The translations under genes were made by a program, and so were the position numbers. The notes under the pieces were generated by a model, which did no database searches, was not told the DNA's origin, and worked only from the letters and a program-made list of their open reading frames with translations. DNA of 64,000 nucleotides from an uncultured Agrobacterium sp. (GTDB taxonomy: Bacteria; Pseudomonadota; Alphaproteobacteria; Rhizobiales; Rhizobiaceae), in contig CAJYTK010000004.1 in the NCBI GenBank assembly GCA_913777615.1, positions 308,408 through 372,407 on the forward strand, written 5' to 3'. Of the stretch, positions 1-8,532 are shown piece by piece (positions within the stretch are counted from its first letter, which is position 1; each line of letters opens with the position of its first letter).

Positions 1-49
1 TCTACGATCGTAAACGTATCGCAACGCAGGCCGGAGGCGCCCCGCCAAT

Positions 50-571
50 ATGAAATCACTTGAACTCATTATCGAACGAATCATTCTTTCAAGCCGCTGG
101 CTTCTGGTCGTGTTTTACTTCGGCCTTGTCGCAGCTCTCGGCGTTTATGCCTTTTCCTTCATCCTGAAGTTTCTCAAGATCGCGAAAAACGTTTTCGTCT
201 ACACCGACGCCGAGATGATCCTCGCCATGCTGGCCTTGATCGACGCCGCATTGGTAGCGAGCCTGATCGTCATGGTGATGATCTCAGGCTACGAAAACTT
301 CGTCAGCCGTTTCGATGAAGCTGACGATCAGGTCTCGTTCCTCGGTAAGCTGGATGCAGGTAGCCTGAAGATCAAGGTCGCCTCGTCCATCGTCGCTATT
401 TCCTCCATCCATTTGTTGCAGATTTTCCTGAACGCCAACCAATATTCCGACAGCAAGCTGATGTGGTTCACGATAATCCATCTTGCCTTCGTTGTTTCGG
501 CGGTGATGCTCGGTTTCCTGGAAAAGCTGATGAACAAGCAGAAAGCGTCCAAGGTCAACCCCGACTTGTGA
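50..571 (+). CDS. UPF0114 (YqhA-like) inner-membrane protein
   Basis: The 173-residue protein has four predicted membrane segments at about 14-36, 55-80, 110-130 and 137-157, with a short basic C-terminal tail. The layout and the conserved stretch around VMISGYENFVSR match the UPF0114/TIGR00645 family (E. coli YqhA), whose biochemical role is unknown. The ATG is preceded by GGAGG about 10 bases upstream. The first 49 bases of the window contain no other recognisable gene, and a non-coding gap of 185 bases follows. The family assignment is by recognition; no function is inferred. Confidence 0.9.
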   Translation: MKSLELIIERIILSSRWLLVVFYFGLVAALGVYAFSFILKFLKIAKNVFVYTDAEMILAMLALIDAALVASLIVMVMISGYENFVSRFDEADDQVSFLGKLDAGSLKIKVASSIVAISSIHLLQIFLNANQYSDSKLMWFTIIHLAFVVSAVMLGFLEKLMNKQKASKVNPDL

Positions 572-756
572 AGCCCTGCTCCGGCAACGCTTGTGAAGGT
601 CCCACACCATAACGCTCGCTGCTTCCTTTTCGGCAACCAGCGAACGGTTATTCAAGTTTAAACGATTAAAAGAATCCGCGGCACATTCAAATGTGTGACT
701 ATTGGAAGTAAGGGGTGGAATTTTGTGGTGATTGATATATGCCTCAAGCATAACAT

Positions 757-1497
757 ATGAGCGCATTGAATGTGGTTAAGATGACGACATTGGAACGGCA
801 GTCACTATTCAGTCAGGAAATCTTGGCTTCTCAGAACCGTTCCGATTGGTTGAAAACTGTCTCCGCCATGGCTGAAACTCTTGGCTTCTCGCACGTGACG
901 TTGATGAAAGTACCGTGCACGGAGGAAAAGCTTCTAGCCCCTATTATCCTCGAGACGACACTACCTGCCAGCTTCATCAGGGCAATGGACGAGCATTCCA
1001 CGCTGCTGGAATGTCCCATCCTGGGAAAGATCGCCCACTCATCGATACCGCAGTACTGGTCTATGCGCGAAGAGGTCTTTTCGTCCTCGGTTTGCCAAGT
1101 CATCAAAGATGGACTGGCACGACAAGGCATTGACACCGGCGTGATCGCACCGATCAATTTTCTGAACGGCCGTCGTTACGTTTTGCGTTTCGAAGGTCGG
1201 GCGCCAAAGCCAAGCCAAGCCGTCCTCAACGAAATCGGCATCATCTCCATCCACGCGTTCGACGTATACGACCGCGTTCGCAAGGCTGAAATGGCGGTGC
1301 CGAGATCCTTGACGAAGCGGGAGATCGAAGTCATTCGCTGGACATCCCACGGCAAAACGTCGTCCGAGATTGGTCAGATCCTGTCTCTCTCGGACCACAC
1401 CATCAATGCCTATCTCAACAATGCCATCAAAAAGCTTGACTGCGTCAACAGAACGCAGCTCGTCGCCAAGGCGATCCGGCTGAAGGTCATTAGTTGA
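757..1497 (+). CDS. LuxR-family transcriptional regulator (solo type)
   Basis: The 246-residue protein has a C-terminal LuxR/FixJ helix-turn-helix at about 183-240, with the family signature around LTKREIEVIRW and SDHTINAYLNNAIKKL. The N-terminal 170 residues have the size and pattern of an autoinducer-binding domain. The Tyr and Asp-Pro that contact acyl-homoserine lactones in TraR/LuxR are not evident: the region reads ECPILGK where DPV is expected. The Trp of the PFTW motif survives as PQYW. No luxI-type synthase lies nearby, so this is a LuxR solo, as common in rhizobia. The start is uncertain, since an in-frame ATG at 781 is also possible and neither site has a strong ribosome binding site. 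Confidence 0.88.
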   Translation: MSALNVVKMTTLERQSLFSQEILASQNRSDWLKTVSAMAETLGFSHVTLMKVPCTEEKLLAPIILETTLPASFIRAMDEHSTLLECPILGKIAHSSIPQYWSMREEVFSSSVCQVIKDGLARQGIDTGVIAPINFLNGRRYVLRFEGRAPKPSQAVLNEIGIISIHAFDVYDRVRKAEMAVPRSLTKREIEVIRWTSHGKTSSEIGQILSLSDHTINAYLNNAIKKLDCVNRTQLVAKAIRLKVIS

Positions 1498-1605
1498 GCG
1501 TCTGCGAACCTTTTTAAAAAGCAAAATATCGCAACTCGACAAGGACTTAGACCTTAAACACTGACCGCCCTCCCGATGAAAACTCACCGGAAGCGCGATC
1601 TCAGT

Positions 1606-2805
1606 TCAGCGGTCAAGGACGGAGCGCAGTTCCACTAGGTTAGAGCGCACTCTCAGCACGTAAAAACCCATCGTCGCAAGATGCGAAGGCATGATCCATC
1701 CGCTTTCGTCACCATTTGAGATAACGAATGGTTGTATCCGCAGGGCTGCCCGCGTCTGCGCCAGCGTATCGTTCCATAGGCTTGTGACATTGCGCTCGCG
1801 AATGACCTGCTGGAAATCCACGCCCGCCGCCGAGAGGATGCCGTAGTAACCGTAAAGCTGGCCATAGGCGAACCAGAAGCGATCATCTGCGCGCGTGTCG
1901 AACCAGCCGCCATTGTAGTTCTCGGAGCGTTCACGAAGGATTGCGGACGTGCCGCCGATATCGTTGGCGATACGATCGATGAACTGGATCAAATTGTCCG
2001 CGCGCGTATCGAAAACCGAGGTACACTGGCTGAGGCTGACATTGAACTTGCGCAGGCTCTCCGCCGCTGAACGATAATAGCTTGGCGTTGGCGTCTTCGG
2101 ACCGAAGGGGCTCAGACCGAAATACCAGGAATATTCGTCATATTGCAGATTGCCGCGAGCATTCTGAAGGTCGTTATTGATGCCGGAGGTACCGCGAACG
2201 CGACCGAGCGTATCGACCAGCTCTACTGCCGTGCGGCGAACCGCCTGGTTTACACCGCGCTGGAAAGACGCCTTGTTATCGAGAAAAGGCGTGCTGTCCC
2301 AATCCATGCCGAACAATCCGAGCTTGTACAGCAGCATCGAGGATATCCAGGCATTTTGATCGACATTGAAGTCGATGAGACCTGCCGCGACATCCACCGT
2401 GGCGGAAGGCTGGCAGCTGCGCGCAGACGACGCTGGCGCTACCGGAGCCGCAGTAGCTGTCGTTGCCTCGGCCGCAGGCTGCGCGCTGGTTTGCGCTTGG
2501 GGCACAGTTGCCGGAGCGGCTGGCAGTTCCTGCCCGGCGCTAACGGTACGGGTCGAAAGCTTGTAATCGTCGACATAATCCGGATTGAAGTTCGTCCAGA
2601 CCTGGGTTTGCCAGATGAAATAGCCATAAAGACCAAAAAGCAGCACGAGACAGACGGCGAGCGGCGCCTGTATCATCCATGTCCGTTCGCCCGCGTGGCC
2701 CCGCCGGGCGCGAAACGGCCAGATCAGCGCTGCACCGATGACCGAAAGGCCCCTTCCAACCGCGCTGAAAATGCGCCGAAAAAACGCCAAAACGGAATCA
2801 AGCAT
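1606..2805 (-). CDS. DUF2333 family membrane-anchored protein
   Basis: This protein of about 399 residues has a short amphipathic N-terminus, one clear transmembrane segment at about 44-66 (around APLAVCLVLLFGLYGYFIW), then an Ala/Pro/Thr-rich linker at about 90-125 and a large, probably periplasmic domain. The pattern is that of DUF2333, a proteobacterial family of unknown function. I chose the ATG at 2805 because a GAGAGG ribosome binding site is well placed for it; an in-frame GTG at 2811 sits too close to that site. It follows the coiled-coil gene at 2910-3947 on the same strand with a gap of about 100 bases, so the two are likely co-transcribed. Confidence 0.85.
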   Translation of the reverse strand: MLDSVLAFFRRIFSAVGRGLSVIGAALIWPFRARRGHAGERTWMIQAPLAVCLVLLFGLYGYFIWQTQVWTNFNPDYVDDYKLSTRTVSAGQELPAAPATVPQAQTSAQPAAEATTATAAPVAPASSARSCQPSATVDVAAGLIDFNVDQNAWISSMLLYKLGLFGMDWDSTPFLDNKASFQRGVNQAVRRTAVELVDTLGRVRGTSGINNDLQNARGNLQYDEYSWYFGLSPFGPKTPTPSYYRSAAESLRKFNVSLSQCTSVFDTRADNLIQFIDRIANDIGGTSAILRERSENYNGGWFDTRADDRFWFAYGQLYGYYGILSAAGVDFQQVIRERNVTSLWNDTLAQTRAALRIQPFVISNGDESGWIMPSHLATMGFYVLRVRSNLVELRSVLDR

Positions 2806-2909
2806 GCTCACCTCTCTCGATTGTCATCGGACGGCCAACCCCTATCTGAGTAAGACGCCATCCTCAAATAGGTGCGCGCTGGAGCGTTGCAAAGCGCGCA
2901 GCCATCTTT

Positions 2910-3947
2910 TTAGGTCTGACCCGTGCTTTCAATGGCGACCACGCGAGCGCGCGCGACCGTGTAACGACGCGTAAAGGCATCCTTCACCGGCATCCGGCGC
3001 TTATCGATATCATCGAGCGTGATGGTATTATGGGCGTGTATTCTCAGAAGATCGAGAAGATGCGGTCGCGGGACATTGTCTACCTGGGATATATCCTGCA
3101 TCAGCGCGTCGAGCGTCATCGTTACTGCGCCGTAGAGTTGAATGGCGCGCTCCATATCCAGCACCAGAATGTTATAAAGCGTTGCATGCGCTGAAAGGCG
3201 CTGGGTGGCTTGCTGCGAAAGAGCTTCCTGTAACAGAATATGCTCCTCGAGCCGTTCATGGCGCGCCCTCGTCAGGCGATAGTCCCGCTCTTGCTCCTCA
3301 AGCGTGAGAGAAAGCGCCTCGCGCTCGGCCTCCAGCACCACCCGCCGCTTGTCATCCGTAACGCTTCCCAGTTTCCATTGCACGGTTGCCAGGGTTGCGT
3401 TGATCTCTTTGAGCCGCTGTCGCCCGGCTTCAATCGTCGTTGCCGCTTCCCGACGCTTTTCCATAAGGTCGACCAGCGGCGTTTCACACTTTTCATGAAG
3501 GTCGGACGCAGCGCGTTTCTCCTCCGACAGAAGTGCGGCCACATCATCGCACAGAAAAAGCAATCGCTTCAGCTCCTGTGCGATGGCAAGTTTTTTCACC
3601 CGCTCGGCCCTCAGTTTCATGGCCTTGCTGCGGGAAAAGAATGTCATCAGCTTTTCATAGCGCGTACGCTCACTGGCCGCGTGGAAGCTTTCAAAGGCTT
3701 TCTCGATTTCGCCGGACAGGGAGAGTGTGAGATTGGCAAAAGTTTTCTCGGCCTCGTCATAACGCGCCAAGACCGCATCGAGAGCCTGCCGCTCGGCACC
3801 ATCATCGCCCTCCTCTTTGACGGCGACATTCCCTGTTACGGAAAAGCCCTTGAGCCGCTCAAGCAGATCAGCCTCGGCCAGGCGCATCGCGCTCACTGCC
3901 GCCTTTACCTTTTCAATCTCACCTTCCAGTGGCGGCGTCTTCGCCAT
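2910..3947 (-). CDS. Coiled-coil hypothetical protein, partner of DUF2333 gene
   Basis: I do not recognise this protein of about 345 residues. It is almost entirely charged and helical, with long heptad-like stretches rich in Glu, Arg, Lys and Leu from about residue 40 to 280, which predicts an extended coiled coil. There is no signal peptide or membrane segment, so it is probably cytoplasmic. The ATG at 3947 is chosen over an upstream in-frame start because a GGAGAGG ribosome binding site lies just before it and the extra residues look like translated non-coding DNA. Its position immediately upstream of the DUF2333 membrane protein suggests a joint role, which is inference only. Confidence 0.75.
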   Translation of the reverse strand: MAKTPPLEGEIEKVKAAVSAMRLAEADLLERLKGFSVTGNVAVKEEGDDGAERQALDAVLARYDEAEKTFANLTLSLSGEIEKAFESFHAASERTRYEKLMTFFSRSKAMKLRAERVKKLAIAQELKRLLFLCDDVAALLSEEKRAASDLHEKCETPLVDLMEKRREAATTIEAGRQRLKEINATLATVQWKLGSVTDDKRRVVLEAEREALSLTLEEQERDYRLTRARHERLEEHILLQEALSQQATQRLSAHATLYNILVLDMERAIQLYGAVTMTLDALMQDISQVDNVPRPHLLDLLRIHAHNTITLDDIDKRRMPVKDAFTRRYTVARARVVAIESTGQT

Positions 3948-3977
3948 GGCGTTCCTCTCCCCGAATCGAGTTGGCAC

Positions 3978-4033
3978 TAAAGCATGATCCAGAAAAAAAC
4001 GCGCAAAGGTTTTGCGATAACGCCAGGCATTCA
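3978..4033. repeat. Degenerate Rhizobiaceae intergenic repeat (possible)
   Basis: The stretch TAAAGCATGATCCAGAAAA followed by GGTTTTGCGATAACG resembles a palindromic intergenic element I recall from many Rhizobiaceae genomes. It lies in the 265-base gap between pseudoazurin and the coiled-coil gene. The match is by memory and incomplete. Confidence 0.3.
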
Positions 4034-4212
4034 ACAGAGAATCAAAGCTGAGAGCGTATCGGAAAAGATGGCGACGCGCCCTGTCGTCCTTGAACCAAGC
4101 ACCGTGCTTTCCTGTAGACCGCCCGCTTTCATTTATCCACGAACGGCCCGATTCTCAACGCGATGGATTAAAGGACAAGCGCATCACCACACCGTCGAGC
4201 GGGGGCGCAGCC

Positions 4213-4662
4213 TCACAGATTGAGCTTCGCCAGCTCCGCGTCCAGGCGGTCGCGCGCCTTCTTCGGCATTTTTCCCGCCTTGACCGCATCGAGATTGCTC
4301 GGCGCATCGCCAACAACCACCAGCGCCACCATACCCATGCCGAAATGCGGCGTGCATTTGAAGACGTAGGCGCCCTCTTTGTCCACCGTCACCTTTAGCG
4401 CCTCGTTCATCTTACCTTTGGCCTCGGCAACGCCATCCGGCAACAACTCCTTGATCGAGGCGGCGTCATGGCCCTTGTCGACTGGAACGAAGGTGATCAC
4501 ATCGCCGACATTCGCCTTGACCGCTGCGGGTTCGAAGACCATGGCTTCGCCATCCGCTCCCTTGTTCAGCATCTTGATCTCGATCTCGGCAGCCGCAACC
4601 GGAAAGCTGAAGATGCCGGCAACGACTGCCGCGGTGAGAAGGTGAAGAACCCTGTTCTGCAT
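4213..4662 (-). CDS. Pseudoazurin (type I blue copper protein)
   Basis: The 149-residue precursor has a Sec signal peptide ending near residue 25 (SFPVAAA). The mature cupredoxin carries the four copper ligands in the usual order: His65 (KGHDAAS), Cys103 and His106 ([10 protein letters not shown]) and Met111. Pseudoazurins are periplasmic electron carriers that typically donate electrons to copper nitrite reductase or nitrous oxide reductase. No denitrification enzyme gene lies in this window. A perfect FNR/NnrR-type dyad 77 bases upstream of the start codon suggests induction under low oxygen or nitric oxide. Confidence 0.95.
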   Translation of the reverse strand: MQNRVLHLLTAAVVAGIFSFPVAAAEIEIKMLNKGADGEAMVFEPAAVKANVGDVITFVPVDKGHDAASIKELLPDGVAEAKGKMNEALKVTVDKEGAYVFKCTPHFGMGMVALVVVGDAPSNLDAVKAGKMPKKARDRLDAELAKLNL

Positions 4663-4738
4663 AGCGCTTACTCCTGAAAGGGAACCGCTTGATGCGGTCC
4701 GTCGGCAAAAGGTCCTACGCCTGAACGAGCGCTGCCTC

Positions 4739-4754
4739 TTTGACCAGAGTCAAA
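4739..4754. promoter_or_regulatory. FNR/NnrR-type binding site upstream of pseudoazurin
   Basis: TTTGACCAGAGTCAAA is a perfect 16-base dyad that fits the TTGA-N6-TCAA core recognised by FNR/FixK/NnrR-type regulators. It lies 77 bases before the pseudoazurin start codon. A site centred near -41.5 would place the transcription start about 40 bases before the gene, which is reasonable. Binding is inferred. Confidence 0.7.
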
Positions 4755-4793
4755 TTGCGCGTGAGATCCTGCCGCCGTGCCAGGAGCGTGCCT

Positions 4794-5375
4794 TCACTCG
4801 CCCTTCACCGCTTCGACCCAGTGGCGACGGCAGAAGGAAATATATTTTTCATTGCCGCCGACGTCGATCTGGGCACCTTCCTTGACGACCGCGCCGCCTT
4901 CGTCGAAGCGCGCCACCATGGTGGCCTTGCGACCGCAATGGCAGATGGTCCGGATTTCCCGAAGCTCATCCGCGATGGCGAGAAGTTCTTTCGATGCGGG
5001 AAAAAGCTTGCCCTGAAAATCCGTGCGCAGACCGTAGGTCATGACCGGAATATTGAGTCTGTCGGCAATATTCGCCAACTGCCAGACATGGTGCTCAGAA
5101 AGGAAGTTCGCCTCATCGATGAAGACGCAAGCCACCGGCTCCTCCGAGTGCAGTCGCGCAACTTCGGCAAAAATATCCGTGCTGTCTTCGAAGATCATCG
5201 CATCCGATGACAAGCCGATGCGCGATGCGACCTTGCCGACACCCGCCCTGTTGTCGAAGGCTGCGGTAAAAATGAGCGTGCGCATTCCACGCTCCTGGTA
5301 GTTGTAGGAGGCCTGCAGAAGCATGGTGGATTTTCCGGCATTCATTGCCGAATAGTTGAAATAGAGCTTCGCCAT
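4794..5375 (-). CDS. tdk: Thymidine kinase
   Basis: The 193-residue cytoplasmic enzyme phosphorylates thymidine to dTMP for nucleotide salvage. The P-loop SAMNAGKST lies at about residues 9-17, a Walker B-like FIDEANF near residue 90, and the zinc-binding cysteines appear as CHC (in ICHCGRK) and in FCRRHW near the C-terminus. These and the length match type II thymidine kinases. Two adjacent ATG codons occur at 5378 and 5375. The second is preferred because GGAGG is spaced five bases from it, against two for the first. Confidence 0.95.
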   Translation of the reverse strand: MAKLYFNYSAMNAGKSTMLLQASYNYQERGMRTLIFTAAFDNRAGVGKVASRIGLSSDAMIFEDSTDIFAEVARLHSEEPVACVFIDEANFLSEHHVWQLANIADRLNIPVMTYGLRTDFQGKLFPASKELLAIADELREIRTICHCGRKATMVARFDEGGAVVKEGAQIDVGGNEKYISFCRRHWVEAVKGE

Positions 5376-5584
5376 CATGGCCTCCGATGCAGGTTTGTGC
5401 TCTTTTGCCCCGCACGGAGAGCGGAAGGAAGGGTGCAAGCGCAAAAGTCACAGCTTTCGCTCCGCTCGTCGCAGCCGGTAGCCGACAATGTCGCAAACAG
5501 CGCCATTGCCCACGCAAATACGCATGAGTTGATTGTGATTGGCGGATATTGATAATGATACGGGAACAAAAAAGGGAGTAAGCA

Positions 5585-6544
5585 ATGCTTGCACAACATC
5601 GTCGCTGTCTGGTTCTTGCCGCGGCAGTCTCCGCAATCGCAGTCTTTTCCTCGAGCGCCATGGCGGCTGAAGCCAAAAGCTGCGGAACGGTTCGCTTCTC
5701 GGATGTCGGCTGGACCGACATTACCGCAACTACAGCCACTGCATCTGCCATCCTGAAAAGCATTGGCTACGAAACCGACGTCAAGCTTCTCTCCGTTCCG
5801 GTTACCTACAATTCTCTGAAAAACAAGGACATCGACGTCTTCCTCGGCAACTGGATGCCGACGATGGAAGGCGACATCAAGCCTTATCGCGAAGACAAAT
5901 CCGTCGAAACCGTGCGCGAGAACCTGACGGGCGCGAAATACACACTCGCCACAAATGCCAAGGGTGCCGAACTCGGCATCAAGGACTTCAAGGATATCAC
6001 AACCCATAGCAGCGAACTCGGCGGCAAGATTTACGGCATCGAGCCCGGCAATGACGGCAACCGCCTCATTCTCGGCATGGTCGAAAAAGATACCTTTGGT
6101 CTGAAGGACTTCCAGGTAGTGGAATCCTCCGAGCAGGGCATGCTGGCGCAGGTAGCACGCGCCGATAAGGCCGGTGAGCCCATCGTATTTCTCGGTTGGG
6201 AACCCCATCCGATGAACTCCAACTTCAAGCTGACCTATCTGACAGGCGGCGACGACGTCTTCGGCCCGAACCTCGGCGGCGCGACGATCTACACGAACGT
6301 TCGCAAGGGTTATCTGGATGAATGTCCGAATGTCGGCACCTTCCTGAAGAACCTGCAATTCTCGCTTCCGATGGAAAACGAGATCATGGGCAAAATCCTG
6401 AATGACGGCATGGAAGGCGAAGCCGCAGCCACCGCATGGCTGAAGGCCAACCCGAGCGTTATCGAGCCATGGCTTGCAGGCGTGAAGACCAAGGACGGCA
6501 GCGGCGATGCGCTGGCGGCAGCCAAGAAGAATATCGGCCTGTAA
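5585..6544 (+). CDS. choX: Choline ABC transporter periplasmic binding protein
   Basis: The 319-residue protein has a signal peptide ending near residue 27 (SSSAMA) followed by an OpuAC-type substrate-binding domain. The sequence around VRFSDVGWTDITATTA and FLGNWMPTM is typical of ChoX, which captures choline in the periplasm for import and oxidation to glycine betaine. A good ribosome binding site (AAGGGAG) precedes the ATG. It is the first gene of choXWV. A strong hairpin directly after its stop codon probably raises its mRNA relative to the permease genes. Confidence 0.95.
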   Translation: MLAQHRRCLVLAAAVSAIAVFSSSAMAAEAKSCGTVRFSDVGWTDITATTATASAILKSIGYETDVKLLSVPVTYNSLKNKDIDVFLGNWMPTMEGDIKPYREDKSVETVRENLTGAKYTLATNAKGAELGIKDFKDITTHSSELGGKIYGIEPGNDGNRLILGMVEKDTFGLKDFQVVESSEQGMLAQVARADKAGEPIVFLGWEPHPMNSNFKLTYLTGGDDVFGPNLGGATIYTNVRKGYLDECPNVGTFLKNLQFSLPMENEIMGKILNDGMEGEAAATAWLKANPSVIEPWLAGVKTKDGSGDALAAAKKNIGL

Positions 6545-6570
6545 CGGCCGGTAAATTTCCTATCACGCCC

Positions 6571-6599
6571 GGCTTCCGAACGCTTGAGCGTCGGAAGCC
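6571..6599 (+). promoter_or_regulatory. Intercistronic hairpin between choX and choW
   Basis: GGCTTCCGA (6571-6579) pairs perfectly with TCGGAAGCC (6591-6599), and the enclosed CGC/GCG extends the stem around a small loop. No T-run follows, so it looks like an mRNA-stabilising or partial attenuation element rather than a terminator. Confidence 0.6.
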
Positions 6600-6637
6600 G
6601 AATAAATGAACCCGTTCACGAAAGGCAAAATCTTACC

Positions 6638-7489
6638 GTGGAATGGCTCAGTGCACCCCAAAATCGTTTACCGGTCGGTCGTTATGCCAAAGAGGCAATT
6701 GACTGGCTGACCACAAATCTTTCTTTCTTTTTCGATTGGTTAGCCTTTATTTTCGGAAGCGTCATCGACGCCATCCTCTATGTCCTCCAGGCGCCCCACC
6801 CCCTTGTCATAGTGGCGATACTGACCGCGCTCTCCGCCTGGATGAGACGCTCGATTGGCATGCCGCTCTTCACAGCCCTCGGCCTGCTTCTCATCATCAA
6901 TCTCGGATACTGGAAAGCAACGACCGAAACGTTGGCGCTCGTGATTGCCGCAAGCTCGGTCTGTATGCTGATCGGCATTCCGCTTGGCATCCTCGCGGCT
7001 CGGCGAAAATGGGTCTATAGCGTCATGCGCCCCGCGCTGGACCTGATGCAGACGATCCCGACCTTCGTTTATCTCATCCCTGCACTCGTGCTTTTCGGAC
7101 TGGGCATGGTGCCGGGCCTCATCGCAACCGTGATCTTCGCGGTCCCTGCTCCCATCCGTCTCACACGTCTGGGCATCATTTCCACGCCGCCGGCGCTGGT
7201 GGAGGCCGCAGTGGCTTTCGGCGCAACGCCGTCACAGGTCCTGCGCAAGGTCGAACTGCCCTTCGCCATGCCGCAGATCATGGCGGGCCTGACCCAGACC
7301 ATCATGTTATCGCTGTCCATGGTGGTCATCTCGGCGCTCGTCGGCGCAAACGGTCTTGGCGTGCCTGTCGTGCGCGCCCTGAACACCGTCAACATAGCGA
7401 TGGGCTTCGAAGCGGGTCTTTGCATCGTCATCGTCGCGATCATTTTGGACCGGCTGTTTCGCCTGCCAGGCTCGGAGGATGAGGCATGA
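6638..7489 (+). CDS. choW: Choline ABC transporter permease
   Basis: This permease of about 283 residues has a hydrophobic N-terminal region and the BPD_transp_1 domain, including the cytoplasmic EAA-like loop around LVEAAVAFGATPSQVLRKVELP that contacts the ATPase. It matches ChoW/ProW-type glycine betaine/choline permeases. I placed the start at the GTG at 6638 (VEWLSAP), as in related ChoW proteins. The frame stays open back to a TTG at 6584, but that codon lies inside the intercistronic hairpin. The ribosome binding site is weak (AAAGG 12 bases away), so the start is tentative. Its end overlaps choV by four bases. Confidence 0.9.
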   Translation: MEWLSAPQNRLPVGRYAKEAIDWLTTNLSFFFDWLAFIFGSVIDAILYVLQAPHPLVIVAILTALSAWMRRSIGMPLFTALGLLLIINLGYWKATTETLALVIAASSVCMLIGIPLGILAARRKWVYSVMRPALDLMQTIPTFVYLIPALVLFGLGMVPGLIATVIFAVPAPIRLTRLGIISTPPALVEAAVAFGATPSQVLRKVELPFAMPQIMAGLTQTIMLSLSMVVISALVGANGLGVPVVRALNTVNIAMGFEAGLCIVIVAIILDRLFRLPGSEDEA

Positions 7490-8532
7490 GTGACGCAATC
7501 ATCTTCGGAAACGTCGATATCGTCTTCGGCGACAATCCCAGCGCCGCCCTCCCTATGATCGATGCAGGGCGAACCCGCAGCGACATCAACAAGGAAACCG
7601 GCCTCGTCCTTGGCGTCGCCAATGCCTCGTTGTCGGTCAAGGAGGGCGAAATCCTTGTCCTGATGGGTTTGTCGGGCTCTGGCAAATCGACCTTGCTACG
7701 CGCCGTCAACCGGCTTGCCCCTGTGGTGCGCGGCAATGTCAGCGTCAAGACCGACACCGGCTTTGTCGATCCCTACATGGCGTCGACGAAGGTACTGCGA
7801 GACCTTCGTGCGCGCACCGTATCGATGGTCTTCCAGCAGTTCGGCCTTTTGCCCTGGCGAAATGTGGCTGACAATGTCGGCTTCGGGCTGGAGCTTTCAG
7901 GCATGCCGGAAGCCGCACGCAAGAAGCGGGTGGCCGAACAGCTCGAACTCGTCAATCTGTCCGACTGGGCCAACCGCAAGGTGGGTGAACTTTCGGGCGG
8001 TATGCAGCAACGCGTTGGCCTTGCACGGGCCTTTGCGACCGGTGCGCCGATTCTTCTGATGGACGAGCCGTTTTCAGCTCTCGATCCCTTGATCCGCAGC
8101 CGTCTCCAAGATGAGCTTCTCGAGTTCCAGAGCAGGCTGAAGAAGACGATCCTCTTTGTCAGCCACGATCTCGACGAGGCATTTCGCATCGGCAACCGCA
8201 TCGCCATGATGGAAGGCGGTCACATTATCCAATGTGGCACGCCGCAGGACATCGTTCGCAACCCTGCCAATCAGTATGTCGCGGATTTCGTTCAGAACAT
8301 GAACCCGATTTCCATGCTGACGGCAGCAGATGTCATGCGGCCTGGCGTAACGGCAGAAACCGGCAACATGCCGGTCGTTGCGACCGCCCGTCCCTCTTTG
8401 CCGCTGGTCGATATACTGGACGCGATGGCAAAACAGCCAGGCACCATCGGCATTGTCGAACACGGCGCGGTTATTGGCACGATCGGCCCGGAGGATATCG
8501 TTCGCGGTTTGACGCGTCATCGCAATCGATGA
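7486..8532 (+). CDS. choV: Choline ABC transporter ATP-binding protein
   Basis: The 348-residue ATPase has Walker A GLSGSGKST at 61-69, the signature LSGGMQQ at 169-175, Walker B LLMDEP at 190-195 and the switch His in SHDLDEA. A C-terminal region of about 80 residues resembles the regulatory CBS-like extension of ProV/ChoV proteins. It energises choline import with ChoX and ChoW. ATGA overlap with choW indicates translational coupling. Choline oxidation genes (bet) are not in this window. Confidence 0.95.
   Translation: MSDAIIFGNVDIVFGDNPSAALPMIDAGRTRSDINKETGLVLGVANASLSVKEGEILVLMGLSGSGKSTLLRAVNRLAPVVRGNVSVKTDTGFVDPYMASTKVLRDLRARTVSMVFQQFGLLPWRNVADNVGFGLELSGMPEAARKKRVAEQLELVNLSDWANRKVGELSGGMQQRVGLARAFATGAPILLMDEPFSALDPLIRSRLQDELLEFQSRLKKTILFVSHDLDEAFRIGNRIAMMEGGHIIQCGTPQDIVRNPANQYVADFVQNMNPISMLTAADVMRPGVTAETGNMPVVATARPSLPLVDILDAMAKQPGTIGIVEHGAVIGTIGPEDIVRGLTRHRNR

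Noticed and set aside
54-571. Signal peptide on the UPF0114 protein
   Set aside because: The N-terminal hydrophobic segment is the first of four membrane helices and no cleavage site follows.
284-766. Minus-strand frame opposite the UPF0114 gene
   Set aside because: It is a shadow of the membrane protein gene, with no ribosome binding site or protein-like composition.
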